Positions 17,989-27,352 of a stretch of DNA of 64,000 bases are shown here, piece by piece. Both the position numbers and the translations under genes were made by a program. The notes under the pieces were generated by a model. That model saw only the letters and a program-made list of their open reading frames with translations. It ran no database searches and had not been told where the DNA came from. Where the stretch lies: the NCBI RefSeq assembly GCF_900148505.1, contig NZ_FRXO01000008.1, forward strand, positions 1 to 64,000, written 5' to 3'. This DNA comes from Pseudoxanthobacter soli DSM 19599 (GTDB taxonomy: Bacteria; Pseudomonadota; Alphaproteobacteria; Rhizobiales; Segnochrobactraceae). The first letter of the stretch is position 1; each line of letters opens with the position of its first letter.

Positions 17989-19134
17989 TCAGGCCCCGAC
18001 ACTCTGCCCGAGGCGCCAGGTCGCGGCGACATTGCGGGCGGTCACGCGCACGTTCTCCGCCGCGCCGGCCAGCGCCTCCGCCACCGTGCACGGGCGCGAA
18101 AGCACGCTGAAGACCGCGTCGATACCGTGAGCGTGGACCACATGGGCATCCTTGCCGAGGCTGCCGGCGATGGCGACCACCGGCCGGCCGCGGCGCTTGG
18201 CGACGGCCGCGACGCCGATCGGCGTCTTGCCGTGAATGGTCTGGTGGTCGATGCGGCCTTCCCCGGTGAGCACGAGATCCGCGTCGGCGACGGCGGCATC
18301 GAGGCCGACTGCGTTCATCACGATCTCCGCGCCCGGCCGCAGTTCCGCGCCGAGGAAGGCGTGCAGCCCGGCCGCAAGACCGCCCGCGGCGCCGCCGCCC
18401 GGCATCTCAGCGACGAAGAGGCCGGTTTCCTCGGCAAGCTTCGCCGCGAGATTGGCGAGGCCGGCATCGAGCTGGGCAATCATCTCCGCCGTCGCGCCCT
18501 TCTGCGGGCCGAAGATCGCCGAGGCGCCGTTCGGGCCAACCAGGGGATTGTCGACGTCGCACGCCACCTCGATGCGGCAGCCGGCGATGCGGGGATCGAG
18601 CCCGGACAGGTCGATGCGGGCGAGATCGCCGAGCGCACCGCCGCCCGGGGGAAGGTCGCGGCCGGCTGCATCCAGCAGGCGGATGCCGAGCGCCTGCGCC
18701 ATGCCGGCGCCGCCGTCGTTGGTCGCGCTGCCGCCGACGCCGACGATCAGGTGACGGGCGCCGCGGTCGAGCGCCGCGCGGATCAACTCGCCGACCCCGA
18801 AGGTGGTGGCCTTGAGCGGATCGCGCCTGTCCGGCGGAACGAGTTCCAGGCCACTCGCGGCGGCCATCTCGATGACCGCCGTGGCGCCGTCGCCGGTCAG
18901 CCCGTAGAACGCTTCCACCGCCGTGCCGAGGGGGCCGGTCGCGGTGAGTTTCACCACTTCGCCGCCCGTCGCCGCCACCAGCGCCTCGACCGTTCCCTCG
19001 CCGCCGTCCGCCACGGGCACCAGCACATAGTCCGCGTCGGGGAAGACCTCTGAGAAGCCCGCCTTGATCTCCCGGGCGACATCGAGGGCCGACAGGCTTT
19101 CCTTGAAGGAATCCGGCGCTATGACGATCTTCAT
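17989..19134 (-). CDS. glxK: Glycerate 2-kinase
   Basis: A 381-residue ATP-dependent kinase of the GlxK/GarK family, turning D-glycerate into 2-phosphoglycerate. Hallmarks are the N-terminus [36 protein letters not shown] and LTGEGRID(HQT). ATG 19134 is chosen because the family begins exactly there; the ORF extends to 19173. It is the last gene of the minus-strand set behind the ketose epimerase and kinase, consistent with salvage of a C3 product of sugar cleavage. Symbol by family; it could equally be called garK. Confidence 0.93.
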   Translation of the reverse strand: MKIVIAPDSFKESLSALDVAREIKAGFSEVFPDADYVLVPVADGGEGTVEALVAATGGEVVKLTATGPLGTAVEAFYGLTGDGATAVIEMAAASGLELVPPDRRDPLKATTFGVGELIRAALDRGARHLIVGVGGSATNDGGAGMAQALGIRLLDAAGRDLPPGGGALGDLARIDLSGLDPRIAGCRIEVACDVDNPLVGPNGASAIFGPQKGATAEMIAQLDAGLANLAAKLAEETGLFVAEMPGGGAAGGLAAGLHAFLGAELRPGAEIVMNAVGLDAAVADADLVLTGEGRIDHQTIHGKTPIGVAAVAKRRGRPVVAIAGSLGKDAHVVHAHGIDAVFSVLSRPCTVAEALAGAAENVRVTARNVAATWRLGQSVGA

Positions 19135-19305
19135 CGAGGTAACGTCCTTCGGGCTCGCGCCGGCAACCGGCATCGAGCCCGTTTACCGCGCAAGGCGGGC
19201 GGGCGTCCACCGCTGTCCTGCGGGGAGCGACCATCGGCCGGGCCTCGCAGGACGCAAAGCCGCCCGCCGGTTCGGATGCGGCGGCGGGCGGGCGTGACGG
19301 GGCGA

Positions 19306-20199
19306 TCAGACGAGGCGGCTGCGTTCGGCCTGGCGCTGGGCTTCCCGTGCGGCCTTGAGCTGGGCCTTGGTGTACATCAGCGCGTGCTCGGCAAGGTCGC
19401 GGCTATCCTCCCAGAGGTTGCGCCAGATGCCGAGGATGCCCTCGAGCGGCTGACCCACGACGCGCGACGAGAACGACTCGAAGGTGATCGGGCCCTGATA
19501 GTCCGCCTTCACCAGCGCACGGAAAGCACCGGCAAGATCGATGGTGCCGGAGCCCATGTATCCGCGGTGGGAATCGCCGGTGTGGAAGTAGCCGATATAG
19601 GGACCTGTATCGATGATGGCCTGGGCCATGTCCGATTCCTCGATGTTCATGTGATAGACGTCGAGGTGAACCTTCACATTCGGTGCGCCGATCCGCTTGC
19701 ACATCTCCACCGCCTGGCTCGCGGTGTTGAGCACGTTGGATTCATAGCGGTTCACCACCTCGAGGCCGAGGGTGATGTTGTTCACCGCCGCCTTCTCGGC
19801 GACGCGGGCGAGAATCTCGCACGAGCGCTTCACGCCCTCCGCGGTGGTCGGCACGGCATATTTCTGGAACGCGGATTCCAGGATGCCGCACATGTGGGTG
19901 GCGCCGATGTCGCGGATGACCGACAGCGCGCTCAGGAGCCGCTCCTCGCCGCGCTTCTCCTTCTCGCGGTCGTTGCTGGAGATGTCGGTGTCGGCATCGA
20001 GGCCGAGCGACGAGGTGGCGCCGATGCCCGCCTTCAGAAGCTGCTTCGCCGTGAAGTCGGTGTCGATCGAGGCGGGGTCGAGCGCGGGCACCTCGATCAG
20101 GTCGAAGCCGACCTCGGCGGTATTGGCGATGGCGCGGGCACACTCCTCGTGGCTCCAGCCCTTTTCCCAGACGAGGGCGTGAACTCCCAGCTTGTTCAT
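19306..20199 (-). CDS. Ketose 3-epimerase (D-tagatose/D-psicose 3-epimerase family)
   Basis: A 297-residue TIM-barrel enzyme of the xylose-isomerase-like/AP endonuclease 2 fold. It has the two metal-binding glutamate regions of the D-tagatose 3-epimerase group: LGLEVVNRYESNVLNTA and ITFESFSS, plus VHLDVYHMNIEE and FHTGDSHRGYMG. These enzymes epimerise C3 of free ketoses with Mn2+ or Co2+. It lies 53 bases after the FrcK-like kinase gene, with GAGAAAAAC before the ATG. With the divergent ABC importer, FGGY kinase and aldolase it suggests a rare ketose or branched sugar as substrate. Some homologues act as aldose-ketose isomerases, so the reaction is not certain. Confidence 0.85.
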   Translation of the reverse strand: MNKLGVHALVWEKGWSHEECARAIANTAEVGFDLIEVPALDPASIDTDFTAKQLLKAGIGATSSLGLDADTDISSNDREKEKRGEERLLSALSVIRDIGATHMCGILESAFQKYAVPTTAEGVKRSCEILARVAEKAAVNNITLGLEVVNRYESNVLNTASQAVEMCKRIGAPNVKVHLDVYHMNIEESDMAQAIIDTGPYIGYFHTGDSHRGYMGSGTIDLAGAFRALVKADYQGPITFESFSSRVVGQPLEGILGIWRNLWEDSRDLAEHALMYTKAQLKAAREAQRQAERSRLV

Positions 20200-20252
20200 T
20201 GTTTTTCTCCTTGTTTCGGTTCAGTCGTCACGGTTGGCGGGCCGGTCCCGTC

Positions 20253-20891
20253 CTATCCGCTGTGCAGGACGTAGTCCGGCGCCACGCTGCCCGCCATGAT
20301 CAGGCGACCGTTCGGCAGATCGTTGGTTTCGAGCTTGGCGGCGATCTCGTCCGGCGAGAGATCGTAGGCCTGCCACCGCGCCTCCAGGCGCTGCCGCAGC
20401 ACCGCCTCCGGCGCGGCGATCATCACGGTGGCATCGAACAGGTCCCGGAGGCCGGACCAGGGCGCCCGGTCGAGCAGGAGATAGTTGCCCTCGACCACGA
20501 TGATGCGCACGCTCCTCGGAATGAGGCGGGCGCCGGCGCGGGCGATTTCCAGGTCGCGGTCGAACACCGGCACCGCGATCTCGTCCTCGGCGTTCTCGCG
20601 CAGGCGGATCAGCATGTGCCTGAGGCCGCCGACATCGAACGTCTCCGGCGCGCCCTTGCGCGGGCGCAGGCCGCGCGGAACGAGCACACGGTCGTCGAAA
20701 TGGTAGCCGTCCATCGGCAGCACCGCGGCGCAACCGGGCTCCGCCGCGTCCAGGCGCTCGACGAGGCGCTCCGCCAGCGTCGACTTTCCGGACCCCGGCG
20801 CACCGGCCACCGCCACCAGGAAACGGCCGGGCCGGGGCTTCGCCGCCAGCGCGGCAAGGCCTTCGAAGTCGATGGATGTGCCTGTCATCAT
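20253..20891 (-). CDS. FrcK-like P-loop kinase (phosphoribulokinase/uridine kinase family)
   Basis: A 212-residue P-loop kinase with Walker A GAPGSGKST (about 30-38), PMDGYHFDD, and VEGNYLLLDRAPW, the pattern of the uridine-kinase/pantothenate-kinase-like group. In Sinorhizobium the related FrcK is encoded with the fructose ABC importer frcBCA. The substrate here is unknown; a sugar or nucleoside is likely. It is the first gene of the minus-strand set facing the LacI gene. Confidence 0.75.
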   Translation of the reverse strand: MMTGTSIDFEGLAALAAKPRPGRFLVAVAGAPGSGKSTLAERLVERLDAAEPGCAAVLPMDGYHFDDRVLVPRGLRPRKGAPETFDVGGLRHMLIRLRENAEDEIAVPVFDRDLEIARAGARLIPRSVRIIVVEGNYLLLDRAPWSGLRDLFDATVMIAAPEAVLRQRLEARWQAYDLSPDEIAAKLETNDLPNGRLIMAGSVAPDYVLHSG

Positions 20892-20980
20892 TATGAAAGC
20901 CGTCCGCTACGCTGCATCCGCGAACACTCTTTGCTGCATTGCGTCAAGCAACGGGCGGCGAGCACTCGATGACGACATGA

Positions 20981-21009
20981 TTGACACGATCTGTGCGGAA
21001 GTCTAGTCT
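20981..21009 (+). promoter_or_regulatory. Promoter of the LacI regulator
   Basis: TTGACA at 20981-20986, a 17-base spacer and TAGTCT at 21004-21009. Spacing is ideal and the gene starts 50 bases further on. Confidence 0.55.
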
Positions 21010-21013
21010 CCGA

Positions 21014-21025
21014 TAAAACGATTTA
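21014..21025. promoter_or_regulatory. Candidate LacI-type operator
   Basis: TAAAACGATTTA has the central CG and dyad symmetry (TAAA-CG-TTTA) usual for LacI/GalR operators. It sits just behind the -10 box, so it would allow autorepression and control of the divergent genes. Based on pattern only. Confidence 0.4.
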
Positions 21026-21060
21026 CGGGAGGTTCGGCAACGGCCGGATTCGAGACAGAG

Positions 21061-22077
21061 TTGGGACGCTCCCCGTCAATACACGCAGTTGCCAAGCGAG
21101 CGGGCGTTTCGCCAGCGACCGTATCTAATGTGCTCAATGGAAAGCCGTCGGTAACACGGACTTTTGTTGATCGCGTGATGGCGGCCGTGGAAGAACTGGG
21201 ATACGTCGCGGATTCAAACGCATCCCGCCTGAGATCCGGCCGCCATTCGCTTGCGGGCATCGTGGTGCCCGATCTGACGAACCCGATGTTCGCGGCGTTC
21301 GTCTCGACGCTGGAGAGCCTTGCGCGGGACGACGGCTTCGATCTTCTGGTGGTCAGCTCGGCTAATACGCCGGAGCAGGAGGCGGAGCGGCTGAATGCGA
21401 TCCGCTCCTGGCGGCCCGCGGGCCTGATCGTTATCCCCTGCGACGGCGGGCTGGCGGCACGCCTGCCGCGGGGCGGATATCCGGCGCTCGTGGTCGCCGA
21501 CCGCATTCCGGACGAAGCGGCTTTCGATCTCGTGGCCGTGGACAATGCCCGCGCGGCGGGAGCCATCACGGCCCACCTCGCGAGCCAGGGATACCGGACG
21601 TGCCTCGTCGTGGGCACGACATTGGCCATCAGCAACGTCCGCGAGCGCTGGGAGGGCGCGGTGGCGGCGGCAGGGACGATGACCCTGCAGTTCCTGGACG
21701 TCGGGCTCGATCCGTCGGCGGTTCGTGCGCGCCTCAAGGCACATCTTTCGCGCCCTTTGCGCGCCGATGCACTGTTTTCGCTCGATCATGTCACGAGCCT
21801 GATCGCCTATCAGACGATCGCGGACCTCGATCTCGACATGCCCGGCGACATCGCGTTCGCGAGCTTCGACGAGACCGAGTGGATGCGCCTGGTGCGCCCC
21901 CCGATCACGGCTGTGTCCCAGCCGGTCGAGGACATGGCCCGGGCATCCTGGAAGCGGTTGATGCGCAGGATATCGGGTGAGGACTGCGACGCGGAGACGG
22001 TGCGTCTGACCTGCTCCATCGCGATCCGCGGCTCCAGCCTGCGGCGCTCGGACAAGGACCCCTCCCGGCCGGATTGA
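21061..22077 (+). CDS. LacI family transcriptional regulator
   Basis: A 338-residue repressor. The N-terminal helix-turn-helix (about 6-30, AVAKRAGVSPATVSNVLNG) and hinge (NASRLRSGRHS) are typical. The rest is a periplasmic-binding-like sugar-sensing domain (GIVVPDLTNPMFAAF, ASFDETEW, ITAVSQP). The start is a TTG at 21061; an in-frame TAG at 21004 excludes a longer protein. It lies between the minus-strand kinase/epimerase/glycerate-kinase set and the plus-strand ABC/kinase/aldolase set, so it probably represses both in the absence of the sugar or a derivative. Confidence 0.92.
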   Translation: MGRSPSIHAVAKRAGVSPATVSNVLNGKPSVTRTFVDRVMAAVEELGYVADSNASRLRSGRHSLAGIVVPDLTNPMFAAFVSTLESLARDDGFDLLVVSSANTPEQEAERLNAIRSWRPAGLIVIPCDGGLAARLPRGGYPALVVADRIPDEAAFDLVAVDNARAAGAITAHLASQGYRTCLVVGTTLAISNVRERWEGAVAAAGTMTLQFLDVGLDPSAVRARLKAHLSRPLRADALFSLDHVTSLIAYQTIADLDLDMPGDIAFASFDETEWMRLVRPPITAVSQPVEDMARASWKRLMRRISGEDCDAETVRLTCSIAIRGSSLRRSDKDPSRPD

Positions 22078-22345
22078 AACGGACCGGACGAGGAGACCGC
22101 CCGAGCCACGAGAACCCGAGAGCGACCGTCCCGCCGGCCGGGTGAATGCCGGACTTGCGGGGCGCGCGCTCCGGGCCGACCGGACCGCTGGTCCGGACGG
22201 CGGGGGAGACGACGAATTCGACGGCCCGAGCATCGCCGGCCGAAGGCAAGGCCCGACCGGCGACCAGATGCCCGGACCGTCGAGACGCGGGCGGCAAAGC
22301 CCGCTGAAGCACAATCAAAAACAGAAAACTCGAGGGAGGCTTCAC

Positions 22346-23362
22346 ATGAAACTGACACGCCGGACACTCCTCAACACCGTCGGCGCAGGCGCCGCGGTCG
22401 CCATGGCCGCGAGCTTCGGACTGCCGGTCGCCTTCGCGCAGGACAAGGTCCCGCAGGCGGGCATCGTGGTGAAGATCGGCGGCATTCCGTGGTTCAACGC
22501 CATGGACGTGGGCATCAAGAAAGAGGCCAAGGCCGAGAACGTCGACGCCTGGATGGTCGGGCCGACCCAGGCCGACGCCGCCCAGCAGGTGCGCGCGATG
22601 GAGGATCTGATCGCCCGCAAGGTCGACGTGATCGGCATCGTTCCGAACGACGCCGCCGCGCTGGAGCCGGTGATCGCCCGCGCCAAGGCCGCCGGCATCA
22701 AGGTGCTGGCCCACGAGGGACCGCAGCTCAAGGGCAACGACTGGGACTTCGAGCTGACCACCATCGAGGAATACGGCCGCGCCCACATGGACCTGCTGGC
22801 CAAGGAGATGGGCGGCAAGGGCAAGTACATCGTCTATGTCGGCTCGCTGACCGTGCCGCTGCACAATGCCTGGGCCGATGCGGCCATCGCCTACCAGAAG
22901 GAAAAATATCCGGAGATGGAGATGGTCGGCGACCGCTTCGGCGTCGCCGAGAGCCTGGATGAATCCATCAAGACCACCCAGGATCAGCTTCGCGCCCATC
23001 CCGACCTCACGGGCATCCTGACCTTCGGCTCCCAGGGCCCGATCGGCGCCGCCCGCGTGCTCGACGACCGCGGCAAGGCGAAGTCCGTCGCCCTCGTCGG
23101 CGGCTTCTCGCCGGGCCAGGGCCTGAAATACGTCATGAACGGCACCATCCGCGGCGGCTACATCTGGAACCCGATGACGGCCGGCCAAGTGTTCGTCCAG
23201 CTCTCCAAGATGCTGGCCGAAGGCAAGGAGCCGACCGACGGCATGGAACTCGTGGGCGTCGGCCCGGTGAAGGTCTATCCGGACAAGCGGCTGATCCAGG
23301 CCCAGAAGCTGGAAGCGCTCGACAAGGCGAACATCCAGCGGCTCGCCGATATGGGCCTCTGA
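22346..23362 (+). CDS. Sugar ABC transporter substrate-binding protein (RhaS/LsrB type)
   Basis: A 338-residue periplasmic binding protein. The signal sequence MKLTRRTLLNTVGAGAAVAMA...VAFA holds a TRRTLL motif, so Tat export is possible. The mature part has the two-lobed sugar-binding fold (PWFNAMDVGIKKEAK, DVIGIVPNDAAALEPVI, TFGSQGPIGAARVL) and resembles binding proteins for rhamnose and autoinducer-2. ATG 22346 follows GAGGGAGGC; the frame is open further upstream but without family match. It is the first structural gene behind lacI, with the ATPase gene 294 bases downstream. Confidence 0.9.
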   Translation: MKLTRRTLLNTVGAGAAVAMAASFGLPVAFAQDKVPQAGIVVKIGGIPWFNAMDVGIKKEAKAENVDAWMVGPTQADAAQQVRAMEDLIARKVDVIGIVPNDAAALEPVIARAKAAGIKVLAHEGPQLKGNDWDFELTTIEEYGRAHMDLLAKEMGGKGKYIVYVGSLTVPLHNAWADAAIAYQKEKYPEMEMVGDRFGVAESLDESIKTTQDQLRAHPDLTGILTFGSQGPIGAARVLDDRGKAKSVALVGGFSPGQGLKYVMNGTIRGGYIWNPMTAGQVFVQLSKMLAEGKEPTDGMELVGVGPVKVYPDKRLIQAQKLEALDKANIQRLADMGL

Positions 23363-23403
23363 TACGGGCCTCTGAAGACCTCGGGTTCTGACGGAACTCC
23401 GGT

Positions 23404-23496
23404 CCCGCCGGGCGGATCGATCCGTCCGGCCGGCGGGATCGCCGCATCCTTCGAACCGGAAGCGGCTGTCTTCCGGCCGGACCGTTCGCCGGCCGG
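23404..23496 (+). promoter_or_regulatory. Two GC hairpins between binding-protein and ATPase genes
   Basis: CCCGCCGG (23404-23411) pairs with CCGGCGGG (23430-23437) around an inner GGATCGATCC. Further on, CCGGCCGG occurs at 23473-23480 and 23489-23496. No U-run follows, so they look more like mRNA-stabilising hairpins that keep binding-protein mRNA in excess than like a full terminator. Confidence 0.45.
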
Positions 23497-23656
23497 GAGG
23501 CCCCTCGGGCCTCGAACCTCCGCCGCAGGCCGCGACGCCGCGCGTTCGCCGCGCATCTGCGCTTTCATCCCTTCTATCGTCCTGTCGGACCGATGCCGGG
23601 AACCTCGTCCATGACCGAACCACGCCACGGCAGGCTTTGCCGGTACAGGCCGCACC

Positions 23657-25150
23657 ATGACTGAGCCGGCGCCCTTCCTGCGCCTCTCCGGCGTGACCAA
23701 GCGCTTCGGCGGCGTGCTCGCCCTGCAGGGCATCGACTGGGACGTCCGCGCCGGCGAGGTGCATTGCCTCGTCGGAGAGAACGGCTGCGGAAAGTCGACG
23801 CTGATCAAGACGGTCGCCGGCGTTCACCCGCCGACCGAGGGCAGCGTCGAGATCGAGGGCAAGCCGGTGCTGCCACTCACCCCGGCGCGTGCCCGCGCCC
23901 TCGGCATCCAGGTGATCTTCCAGGATCTCTCGCTGTTCCCGAACCTGAGCGTCGCCGAGAACATCGCCGTCGAGAGCCATCTCGAAGGCGTCGTCCGGCC
24001 GGTGTCCTATGCCGGGATGCGCGCCCTCGCCGAGCGCGTGCTGCAACGCCTCGACTTCACGCTCGACCCCACCGCGCTCGTCGGCGACCTGTCGGTGGCC
24101 GAACGCCAGATCGTCGCGATCTGCCGCGGACTGGCGGCGAGCGCGCGGCTGATCTTCATGGACGAGCCGACCGCCTCGCTGACGCGCGCCGAGGTCGACC
24201 GGCTACTCGCCATCGTCGCGCGGCTGAAGCGCGACGGCATTGCCGTCGTGTTCGTCTCTCACCGCCTCGACGAGGTGGTGGAGATCGCCGAGCGCGTGAC
24301 GGTGATGCGCGACGGTCGCAAGGTCGGCACCTGGCCGGTCGGGGAGGTCGACCAGCGCCGCATCGCCAATCTCATGACCGGCCTCGACATCTCCCACACC
24401 GTGGTCGCCCGCGACATGTCGGCCGCCCCTCCCCTGCTGGAGGTGAAGAACCTGTCGCGCGCCGGCGAATATGCCGATGTCAGCTTCACGCTGCGCCGCG
24501 GCGAGGTGCTCGGCATCACCGGCCTGCTCGGCGCCGGCCGCACCGAACTCGCGCTCTCGCTGTTCGGCATGACGCGGCCGGAAAGCGGCACCATCGCCCT
24601 GGAAGGCCGCACGCTCGCGTTCAAGTCCAACCGCGACGCGGTGGATGCCGGCATCGCCTACGTCTCGGAGGACCGGCTGAGCCTCGGGGTCATCCTGCGC
24701 CAGTCGATTTCCGACAACATCATCCTCGCGGTCATGAACGATCTTCGCGGCCGCTTCGGCCTGATCCCGCCCGCGCGGCGGCGCAAGCTGGCGCAGGACT
24801 GGGTGGACAGGCTCTCGATCAAGATCGGCGGACTCGACAAGGCCGTCGGCACCCTCTCCGGCGGCAACCAGCAGCGCGTGGTGCTGGCGAAATGGCTCGC
24901 GGCCCACCCGAAGGTGCTGATCCTCGACAGCCCCACCGTCGGCGTCGACATCAAGAACAAGAAGGGCATCTACGACGTCGTGGCCGATCTCGCCCGCCAG
25001 GGCGTCGGCGTGATCGTGATTTCCGACGAGGTGTCCGAAATCTTCGCCACCTGCGACCGCGTGCTCCACATGCGCGCCGGCCGCATCGTCGAGGAAGCGA
25101 TCCCGGGACGCATCGACGAACACGCACTGGAGGAGCGGATCTATGCGTGA
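23657..25150 (+). CDS. Sugar ABC transporter ATP-binding protein (double domain)
   Basis: A 497-residue RbsA/RhaT-like ATPase with two fused nucleotide-binding domains. The first has Walker A GENGCGKST (about 36-44), LSVAERQ and FMDEPTAS; the second has a degenerate A site GLLGAGRTEL and signature SGGNQQR with LILDSPTVGVD, the usual asymmetry of sugar (CUT2) transporters. It energises import through the two permeases downstream, the first of which overlaps its end by 8 bases. Confidence 0.93.
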   Translation: MTEPAPFLRLSGVTKRFGGVLALQGIDWDVRAGEVHCLVGENGCGKSTLIKTVAGVHPPTEGSVEIEGKPVLPLTPARARALGIQVIFQDLSLFPNLSVAENIAVESHLEGVVRPVSYAGMRALAERVLQRLDFTLDPTALVGDLSVAERQIVAICRGLAASARLIFMDEPTASLTRAEVDRLLAIVARLKRDGIAVVFVSHRLDEVVEIAERVTVMRDGRKVGTWPVGEVDQRRIANLMTGLDISHTVVARDMSAAPPLLEVKNLSRAGEYADVSFTLRRGEVLGITGLLGAGRTELALSLFGMTRPESGTIALEGRTLAFKSNRDAVDAGIAYVSEDRLSLGVILRQSISDNIILAVMNDLRGRFGLIPPARRRKLAQDWVDRLSIKIGGLDKAVGTLSGGNQQRVVLAKWLAAHPKVLILDSPTVGVDIKNKKGIYDVVADLARQGVGVIVISDEVSEIFATCDRVLHMRAGRIVEEAIPGRIDEHALEERIYA

Positions 25151-26225
25151 GCATCTCGCAAGGCTCCAGCGCCGCCAGGAGGTGTGGCTGCTCGCCGTCA
25201 TCCTGCTCGTGGGCGTCGTGCTCGGCCTCGCCGCGCCGGGTTTCCTGACCCTCGCCAACCTCGTCGATCTGCTCGAGACCTATTCCGTGCAGTCGATCAT
25301 GGCGATGGGCCTGCTCGTGGTGCTGGTATCGGGCGGCATCGACATCTCCTTCGCCGCCACCGCCTCGGTCGCGCAGTACGTCGCCGCCATCGCGGCGGCC
25401 AAGGCCGGGTGGCCGGCGCCCGCGGCGATCGGCATCGGGCTTGCCACCGGCATCGCGCTCGGCTGCATCAACGCCGCGCTGATCCACTTCGTGCGCATCA
25501 CCTCGATCATCGCCACCATCGCCATGATGAGCGTGAGCTTCTCGCTGCTGATGTATTTCTCGGGCGGCCAGTCGATCTACAGCCTGCCGGACTGGTGGAC
25601 CGACCGCATCGTGTTCTGGCAGACGGAGGCGCCGAACGGCGACCTGACCCGCATCACGCTGCCCATCGTGGCGATGGCGGTGGCGGCGTTGGTGACATGG
25701 GTGCTGATGACGCGCACCAGCATCGGCCGGCAGCTCTATGCCATGGGCGGCAATCCGGAAGCGGCGCGGCGCATCGGCGCGAACATCGGCCGGCTGCATT
25801 TCGTCGCCTACGGCTTCCTCGGCCTGATGGCGGCGGTGGGCGGCCTGCTGCAGGCGCACCGCGTGGGCGAAAGCGTGCCGAACGCCATGTACAACACTGA
25901 GCTTTCGGTGCTGTCGGCAGCGGTGCTCGGCGGCGCGAGCCTGATGGGCGGCATCGGCACCGTGCCGGGCGTGCTGCTCGGAATCGTGCTGTTGGCGATG
26001 CTGCAGAACGGGCTGAACCTGCTCGGCGTCTCCTCCTACTTCTTCCAGATCGTGATCGGCCTGACGATCCTGATCTCCACCTCCATCACCGTGCTGAGCG
26101 CGCGCAAGCGCCGCCGCCGCCGCGTGCTCGACGACGGGCACGGCACCGGCGGGCCGACGCCGGCCGCCCCGGGGCCGGGCCAGATCCATGGGAAGTCCGT
26201 TCATGGGGAGCCGGTTCATGGCTGA
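25143..26225 (+). CDS. Sugar ABC transporter permease 1 (CUT2)
   Basis: A 360-residue membrane protein of the RbsC/RhaP family with about 9-10 helices. It shows the conserved stretch GLLVVLVSGGIDISFAATAS and, near the C-terminus, AVLGGASLMGGIGTVPGVLLG. Its ATG overlaps the ATPase stop. It pairs with the next gene as a heterodimeric channel, as in rhizobial rhaTPQ. The tail (RRRRRVL...) is basic and cytoplasmic. Confidence 0.92.
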   Translation: MREHLARLQRRQEVWLLAVILLVGVVLGLAAPGFLTLANLVDLLETYSVQSIMAMGLLVVLVSGGIDISFAATASVAQYVAAIAAAKAGWPAPAAIGIGLATGIALGCINAALIHFVRITSIIATIAMMSVSFSLLMYFSGGQSIYSLPDWWTDRIVFWQTEAPNGDLTRITLPIVAMAVAALVTWVLMTRTSIGRQLYAMGGNPEAARRIGANIGRLHFVAYGFLGLMAAVGGLLQAHRVGESVPNAMYNTELSVLSAAVLGGASLMGGIGTVPGVLLGIVLLAMLQNGLNLLGVSSYFFQIVIGLTILISTSITVLSARKRRRRRVLDDGHGTGGPTPAAPGPGQIHGKSVHGEPVHG

Positions 26226-27258
26226 GTTCGCCTCGTCCGGCCTCGATGCAGGCCTTGGCCGCCTGATGGCGCGGCTGCGCGGCGGATCGCCGGGCGGATC
26301 GCCCGGACTTCTCGTGCTGCTCGTCGTCATCGTCGCGGGCTTCTCCGCCGCGGTTCCGGGGTTCGCCAGCGCCGGCACGCTGCAGAGCTTCATGCTGCAG
26401 CTGCCGCTGCTCGGCCTGCTGTCGCTTGCGATGGTCGTGCCGCTGATCACCGGGGGGCTCAACCTCGCCATCATCGCGACGACGAACCAGTGCGCGCTGC
26501 TGATGGTCTGGATCATGGGCACGCTGCTGGAACCCGGCGCTTCCGCCCATTCCACCCTCGGGGTCGTCGCGCTGGCGCTCGCCGCCGGCTTCGCGCTCTG
26601 CCTCGTGATCGGCCTCGCGACCGGTGCCCTGATCGCCTACACCGGCGTGCACCCGATCCTCGTGACGCTCGGCACCAAGTCGCTGATCGACGGCATCAGC
26701 ATCTATCTGACCCGCGGACAGGCGCTGTCCGGGTTGCCGGCCGGGTTCCAGGCGGTTGGCAACGCCACGGTCTTCGGCGTGCCCGTGACGTTCCTGGTGC
26801 TGGTGGTGATGGCGCTGCTGCTCGGCATCATCCTGCGGCGCACGCCGTTCGGCATCAGCTGCGCGATGATCGGCTCGAACATCGAGGCGACGCGCTATTC
26901 CGCGGTCGATACGAGGCGCGTGCTCGTCGGCGTCTACACGCTTTCGAGCCTGATGTGCTTCGTCGCCGCGCTGGTGACGCTCGCCATGTTCAACTCCGCC
27001 AGCGCCGACTACGCCCAGTCCTACCTGCTGGTGACCATTCTGGCGGCCGTGCTCGGCGGGGTCGATCCGTTCGGCGGGTTCGGCACGGTGTCGGGGCTGA
27101 TGCTGGCGCTCGCCATCCTGCAGGTGATCTCGTCGGGCTTCAACCAGCTCGGCCTCAGCCCCTATCTGACGGCGGCGATCTGGGGCGGCGTGCTGATCGC
27201 GGTCATGACCGTGCAGACGGTGCGCCCCTATCTCGCCGCCCTGTTCCGCAAGCCATGA
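26218..27258 (+). CDS. Sugar ABC transporter permease 2 (CUT2)
   Basis: A 346-residue membrane protein of the same family (SLAMVVPLITGGLNLAIIATTN; AVLGGVDPFGGFGTVSGLML). Three in-frame ATGs exist (26188, 26203, 26218); 26218 has GGGGAG seven bases upstream and overlaps the end of permease 1 by 8 bases, so I prefer it. The second permease is the RhaQ-like half of the channel. Confidence 0.88.
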   Translation: MAEFASSGLDAGLGRLMARLRGGSPGGSPGLLVLLVVIVAGFSAAVPGFASAGTLQSFMLQLPLLGLLSLAMVVPLITGGLNLAIIATTNQCALLMVWIMGTLLEPGASAHSTLGVVALALAAGFALCLVIGLATGALIAYTGVHPILVTLGTKSLIDGISIYLTRGQALSGLPAGFQAVGNATVFGVPVTFLVLVVMALLLGIILRRTPFGISCAMIGSNIEATRYSAVDTRRVLVGVYTLSSLMCFVAALVTLAMFNSASADYAQSYLLVTILAAVLGGVDPFGGFGTVSGLMLALAILQVISSGFNQLGLSPYLTAAIWGGVLIAVMTVQTVRPYLAALFRKP

Positions 27259-27352
27259 AGAGGCCAGCGATGCCGGAAACCGCTCCATCGCCGACCGCTT
27301 CGCCGCGCCGGGCCTGCCGCGCGCACGCCACTCCGACACGGGAGACGGGACG